Positions 60,149-64,000 of a DNA stretch of 64,000 nt are shown here, one piece after another; within the stretch, counting starts at the first letter, position 1; the number at the start of each line of letters is the position of its first letter. The notes below the pieces were generated by a model, which made no database searches, was not told the origin of the DNA, and saw only the letters and a list, made by a program, of their open reading frames with translations. The stretch spans positions 1,674,001 to 1,738,000 of the forward strand of contig CP101406.1 of the NCBI GenBank assembly GCA_024758765.1. The letters run 5' to 3'. A program made the translations under genes and the position numbers. The stretch comes from Mycobacterium sp. SVM_VP21 (GTDB lineage Bacteria; Actinomycetota; Actinomycetes; Mycobacteriales; Mycobacteriaceae).

Positions 60149-62275
60149 ATGAGTCGACCGGCCGGGAACCGGACTCGCCGGGCCACCTCGATGCGCACTT
60201 CGGGTAAATCCCGTTGGGTTGCGCCGGCCCCGCGTGCCGCCCGGTTGACCACCGCGCGCGCCGCGGACCGGGTTCGGCGGGAGCGACGACGTCCGGGCAT
60301 TCATGCCCTGGACGGTCTGCGCGCGCTGGCCGTCGCGTTGGTGTTGGCCGACCACGGTGGCATCCCCGGGCTCTCGGGTGGGTTCCTGGGTGTGGACCTG
60401 TTCTTTGTGCTCAGTGGATTCCTGATCACCTCGCTGCTGGTCGACGAGCTGGGTCGGACCGGCCGCATCGACCTCACCGGGTTCTGGATCCGGCGCATCC
60501 GCCGGTTGTTGCCGGCTCTGGTGCTCATGGTGCTGACCGTCGCGATCGCCCACGAGCTCCTGCCGTCGGAGGCGGTGGTGGGTCTGCGCGAGGATGCGAT
60601 CGCCGCCTTCTTCTGGGTGGCCAACTGGCGGTTCGTCGCTCAGAACACGGACTACTTCACCGAGGCCGGCACTCCGTCGCCGCTGCAGCACACTTGGTCG
60701 CTGGGCGTCGAGGAGCAGTACTACTTCCTCTGGCCGCTGCTGCTGATCGCGATCGCGTTGCTGTTAGGGGCCCGCGCCCGGCGCCGCGGCGGGTGGGCCA
60801 CCGTCGGCGGGGTGCGACTGACGGTTTTCCTGTTGGCCAGCGCGGGGGCAGCGGCGTCGGCGACTGCCGCAGAGATGCTGGCCTCGGAAGCCACCCGCGA
60901 TCGCGTCTATTTCGGCACCGACACTCGCGCGCAGGCTCTGCTGATCGGTGCCGCGGCCGCGGCTCTGCTGGTGGGGGACTGGCCGGCGCTGACCGCCGGC
61001 TGGTCGGTGGTGCGGAGCCGCCGCTCGCTGTGGGTCGCCCGTCTGCTGCCGCTGGCCGGCCTGGCCGTGCTGGCGATGGCGGTCCACCGGGCCACCGGTA
61101 CCGCCGCGGAGTTCCATGGCGGCCTGCTCACCCTGGTGGCCGTCGCGGCGATCGCGGTGATCGCCCCGGTGGCCCTGCACCAGAGCGGCCTGCTGGCCCG
61201 GGCGTTGGCCTGGTCTCCGCTGGTCTGGCTGGGGACCATCTCCTACGGCGTGTACCTGTGGCACTGGCCGGTGTTTCTGGTCCTCAACGGCCAGCGCACT
61301 GGATGGTCGGGGTGGGCGCTGTTCGGCGTGCGGTGCGCCGCGACGCTGGTGCTGGCGGCGGTGTCGTGGTGGGCCTTCGAGGAACCGATCCGCCAGTGGC
61401 GGCCCGCGCGGGTGTCGCTGCTGCCGCTGGGGGCGGCCGTCAGCGGCACGGCGGTGGCGGTCACGTTGCTGGTGGTCCCGGTCGTTGAGCTGCCCTCGGC
61501 CGAAAACGGTGTGTCCCCGGACGTGGCTGCGGCCGCGGCGGTATCCTCCTCACCCCCGCAGCCTCCGTCGCGGCTTTCGGATTCCAAGAAGCCACGACCG
61601 CAGCCCGTGCGGCACGACCCGAATCGGCCGCGCACCGTGTCGGTGTTCGGTGATTCGATCGGCTGGACCCTGATGCACTATCTGCCGGACACGCCCGGCT
61701 ACGACTTCATCGATCACACCGTCGTCGGCTGCAGCATCGTGCGAGCCGGCCCGTACCGCTGGGCCGGCAAGACCATCGATCAGGGCAAGGAGTGTGACGG
61801 ATGGCCGGCCCGCTGGACTCGGCAGGTCAAGGCCGACCAGCCCGACGTCGTGTTGTTGTTCGTCGGCCGCTGGGAGACCGTGGACCGGGTCAACGAGGGC
61901 CAGTGGTCGCACATCGGCGACCCGACCTTCGACGCGTATCTGACCGCGGAGCTCCGCCGTGCGCTCGACGTGCTGGAGTCCGCCGGCAGCCGGGTCGTGG
62001 TGACGACCGTGCCCTACAGCCGTTACGGCGAGCGGCCCGACGGCAGTCTGTGGCCCGAGGACAATCCGGAGCGCGTGGACCGCTGGAACGCCCTGCTACG
62101 CCGGGAAGTCTCCGGGCGGAGTGCCGTCACGGTGATGGACCTGAACAAGAAGCTGGGGCCGGCCGGCACCTACACCGCCAAAGTCGACGGCATCAAGGTC
62201 CGTAGCGACGGTATTCACCTCACGCCCGAAGGGGTCAAGTGGCTGCTCCCGTGGCTGGAGGAATCGCTGAGCTGA
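60149..62275 (+). CDS. Membrane acyltransferase (OafA/Rv0111-like) with C-terminal SGNH domain
   Basis: 708 residues from ATG 60149; ATG 60191 and GTG 60095 are alternatives. Acyltransferase-3 domain with about ten spans: ALDGLRALAVALVLADHGG, GGFLGVDLFFVLSGFLITSLL, RRIRRLLPALVLMVL, HTWSLGVEEQYYFLWPLLL and WLGTISYGVYLWHWPVFLVL. After a Pro/Ser-rich linker (~470-500) comes an SGNH hydrolase-like domain: VSVFGDSIGWTLMHYLPD (GDS block), VLLFVGRWETVDR and GIHLTPEGVKWLLPW (D/H block). Such OafA-type enzymes move acyl groups across the membrane to extracytoplasmic sugars or lipids, the SGNH part acting outside. Confidence 0.9.
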   Translation: MSRPAGNRTRRATSMRTSGKSRWVAPAPRAARLTTARAADRVRRERRRPGIHALDGLRALAVALVLADHGGIPGLSGGFLGVDLFFVLSGFLITSLLVDELGRTGRIDLTGFWIRRIRRLLPALVLMVLTVAIAHELLPSEAVVGLREDAIAAFFWVANWRFVAQNTDYFTEAGTPSPLQHTWSLGVEEQYYFLWPLLLIAIALLLGARARRRGGWATVGGVRLTVFLLASAGAAASATAAEMLASEATRDRVYFGTDTRAQALLIGAAAAALLVGDWPALTAGWSVVRSRRSLWVARLLPLAGLAVLAMAVHRATGTAAEFHGGLLTLVAVAAIAVIAPVALHQSGLLARALAWSPLVWLGTISYGVYLWHWPVFLVLNGQRTGWSGWALFGVRCAATLVLAAVSWWAFEEPIRQWRPARVSLLPLGAAVSGTAVAVTLLVVPVVELPSAENGVSPDVAAAAAVSSSPPQPPSRLSDSKKPRPQPVRHDPNRPRTVSVFGDSIGWTLMHYLPDTPGYDFIDHTVVGCSIVRAGPYRWAGKTIDQGKECDGWPARWTRQVKADQPDVVLLFVGRWETVDRVNEGQWSHIGDPTFDAYLTAELRRALDVLESAGSRVVVTTVPYSRYGERPDGSLWPEDNPERVDRWNALLRREVSGRSAVTVMDLNKKLGPAGTYTAKVDGIKVRSDGIHLTPEGVKWLLPWLEESLS

Positions 62276-62334
62276 CCCTCACTGGCAAACAGCCGTGAGT
62301 GCAACGTCACACCCGTTCAGGCATCCTCAATTAA

Positions 62335-62349
62335 GTTAGTTTTGCTAAC
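62335..62349. promoter_or_regulatory. Inverted repeat upstream of the CAR gene
   Basis: GTTAG-TTTTG-CTAAC, 80 bp before ATG 62429 in an A/T-rich region. Could be an operator or a short hairpin. Confidence 0.4.
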
Positions 62350-62428
62350 GTAGTTTACATCGGCGCAGACCGCGCCCTTGAAAGCCAAAAAAGTCAACTT
62401 TCGCGAGATATTCATCAGAGGTTTGAAC

Positions 62429-64000
62429 ATGCCCACTGTTTCCACCACAGCTGACGAGGAGCAACTCGCCCGCCACATCACCGATCTAGTCGCCACCGAC
62501 CCGCAGTTCGCCGCTGCCCGTCCCGACCCGGCCGTCGCCGCCGCTGTCGAAGGACAGTCGCGGCTGGCCCAGATCGTCCGGACCGTCTTCCACGGTTACG
62601 CCGAGCGCCCGGCGCTCGGCCAGCGTGCGGTCGAGTACGTCACCGATCCGGCCACCGGCCGTACCGCTGCCGCACTGCTACCGCACTACGAGACCATCAC
62701 CTACGGCGAGCTGGGGGAGCGAGTCCGAGCCGCTGCCGCCGCCCTGTCCGCCGGCGCGGTGCGGCCCGGGGACCGGGTTGCGGTGCTGGGGTTCACCAGT
62801 GTCGACTACACCGTCATCGACGTGGCGCTGGGCCAGATCGGCGCTGTTTCAGTGCCGCTGCAGACCTCGGCGGCGATCAGCACGTTGGTGCCGATCGTGA
62901 CCGAGACCGAGCCCCGGGTCATCGCTGCCAGCGTCGACTCGCTGCCCGATGCGGTCGAGCTGGTGCGGACGGGCCCGGCCCCCACCCGCCTGGTGGTCTT
63001 CGACTACCACGAGCAGGTCGACGACCACCGCGAGGCGCTTGCCGATGCGCGGGCGCGACTGGCCGGCGTCGAGGTGGTTGTCGAGCCGCTGTCGCATCTG
63101 TTGACCCGCGGTCACGCGCTGTCTTTGGCGGACCTACCGGACTTCGGCGACGACGCCAACCCGCTGGCATTGCTGGTCTACACCTCGGGCAGCACCGGCG
63201 CCCCCAAGGGTGCGATGTACCCGGAGAGCAACGTGGCCCGGATGTGGGTGCGGTCGACCAAGAACTGGTTCGGCCCGACTGCCGTCTCGATCACGCTGAA
63301 CTTCATGCCGATGAGCCACATCATGGGCCGCGGCATCTTGTACGGCACCTTGGGTAACGGCGGTACCGCCTACTTCAGCGCACGCAGCGATCTGTCCACC
63401 TTCCTCGAAGACCTCGCCCTGGTTCGTCCGACCGAACTGAACTTCGTCCCCCGGATCTGGGAGATGCTCTACCAGCACTTCCGCAGCGAAGTCGACGGTG
63501 TGAGCGCAGACCGGGCCGCCGCCGAAGCTCAGGTCTTGGCGCAGATGCGCGCCGAGCTGCTCGGCGGGCGGTGCGTGTTCGCGATGACCGGCTCGGCGCC
63601 GATCTCCGATGAGCTGCGGTCTTGGGTCGATCAGCTCACCGAGCAGCACGTGCTCAACGGCTACGGCTCCACCGAAGCGGGCATGGTGCTCTTCGACGGC
63701 GAAGTGCAGCGGCCGCCGGTTCTCGACTACAAGCTGGTCGATGTGCCGGACCTGGGCTACTTCGGCACCGACACCCCACACCCGCGCGGTGAACTGCTGC
63801 TCAAGACCGAGAACCTGTTCCCCGGCTACTACAAGCGTCCTGAGGTGACCGCCGAGGTGTTCGACGTCGACGGCTACTACCGGACCGGCGACGTGGTAGC
63901 CGAGATCGAACCGGACCGCCTGGTCTACGTCGACCGGCGCAACAACGTGCTCAAGCTGGCCCAGGGCGAGTTCGTCACCCTGGCAAAGCTGGAGGCGGTG
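62429..64000 (+). CDS. car: Carboxylic acid reductase, N-terminal adenylation part (3' end outside window)
   Basis: Open from ATG 62429 (AGAGG upstream) to the edge, 524 residues. Adenylation domain: ITYGELGERVRAAAAALS, core LLVYTSGSTGAPKGAMYPESN, NFVPRIWEMLYQHFRSEVD, FAMTGSAPISDELRSW, NGYGSTEAGMVLFDG, and YYRTGDVVAEIEPDRLVYVDRRNNVLKLAQGEFVTLAKLEA. The GAPKGAMYP and RRNNVLKLAQGEFV signatures mark CAR rather than ordinary FadD. CAR (about 1170 residues: A-PCP-reductase) converts acids to aldehydes with ATP and NADPH after phosphopantetheinylation. The carrier and reductase domains lie beyond the window. Promoter region 62276-62428 has the inverted repeat at 62335-62349. Confidence 0.9.
   Translation, partial: MPTVSTTADEEQLARHITDLVATDPQFAAARPDPAVAAAVEGQSRLAQIVRTVFHGYAERPALGQRAVEYVTDPATGRTAAALLPHYETITYGELGERVRAAAAALSAGAVRPGDRVAVLGFTSVDYTVIDVALGQIGAVSVPLQTSAAISTLVPIVTETEPRVIAASVDSLPDAVELVRTGPAPTRLVVFDYHEQVDDHREALADARARLAGVEVVVEPLSHLLTRGHALSLADLPDFGDDANPLALLVYTSGSTGAPKGAMYPESNVARMWVRSTKNWFGPTAVSITLNFMPMSHIMGRGILYGTLGNGGTAYFSARSDLSTFLEDLALVRPTELNFVPRIWEMLYQHFRSEVDGVSADRAAAEAQVLAQMRAELLGGRCVFAMTGSAPISDELRSWVDQLTEQHVLNGYGSTEAGMVLFDGEVQRPPVLDYKLVDVPDLGYFGTDTPHPRGELLLKTENLFPGYYKRPEVTAEVFDVDGYYRTGDVVAEIEPDRLVYVDRRNNVLKLAQGEFVTLAKLEAV

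Overview
The window is high-GC DNA from a mycobacterium. The evidence is a PE/PPE pair plus two further PPE proteins, two MmpS/MmpL transporter pairs, F420-type luciferase-like oxidoreductases, paired FadE-type acyl-CoA dehydrogenases, cydABDC, Tat-exported DUF1906 proteins, and a rhomboid-acyltransferase order that matches Rv0110-Rv0111 of M. tuberculosis. PE/PPE content points to the slow-growing side of the genus; the species cannot be fixed from the sequence. No rRNA, tRNA, transposase, prophage or CRISPR array was recognised.
Layout. 1-8.6 kb: the end of a PfaA-like subunit and a complete 2440-residue PfaC-like subunit of a polyunsaturated-fatty-acid-type synthase, fused at its C terminus to a lysophosphatidate-type acyltransferase; then a 28-residue membrane peptide with its own promoter. 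8.8-12.2 kb: a Tat-exported DUF1906 protein, a carotenoid-biosynthesis-type membrane protein and a PE-PPE pair. 12.2-13.1 kb is non-coding. 13.1-23.5 kb: a lipid or steroid-like catabolic region (acyl-CoA thioesterase, a broken SDR stub, two LLM oxidoreductases, a thioesterase-SnoaL fusion, a second DUF1906 protein, two TetR regulators, an SDR and a coupled acyl-CoA dehydrogenase pair).
23.5-27.8 kb: a minus-strand operon of two PPE proteins, an SbtA-type bicarbonate transporter and a small exported DUF732 protein. 28.2-35.4 kb: a fused HadA/HadB-type dehydratase and the cytochrome bd operon cydABDC, whose CydB carries an in-frame 57-bp tandem repeat. 35.5-43.1 kb: a methyltransferase, a TetR regulator divergent from a 2-TM protein/MmpS/MmpL operon with a clear operator-promoter, and a 602-residue exported protein made of three repeats behind two identical operator-like palindromes.
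43.2-49.7 kb: an amidohydrolase-SRPBCC-SDR operon, a TetR regulator, and an MMPL transporter with an altered proton-relay motif. 49.7-52.1 kb: a three-gene FAD-oxidoreductase operon. 52.2-56.4 kb: a second MmpS/MmpL pair with a divergent TetR gene. 56.5-64 kb: an exported PE-PPE-domain hydrolase, a small secreted protein, a methyltransferase, a rhomboid protease, an OafA-type acyltransferase, and the first 524 residues of a carboxylic acid reductase.
Most of the window concerns lipids: making them (synthase, dehydratase, acyltransferases, CAR), exporting them (MmpS/MmpL), displaying proteins at the envelope (PE/PPE, Tat proteins) and degrading them (thioesterases, FadE pair, SDR/LLM enzymes), with a TetR gene at almost every catabolic or transport operon. 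Several genes appear to be leaderless, with a TAnnnT box 6-7 nt before the start codon.
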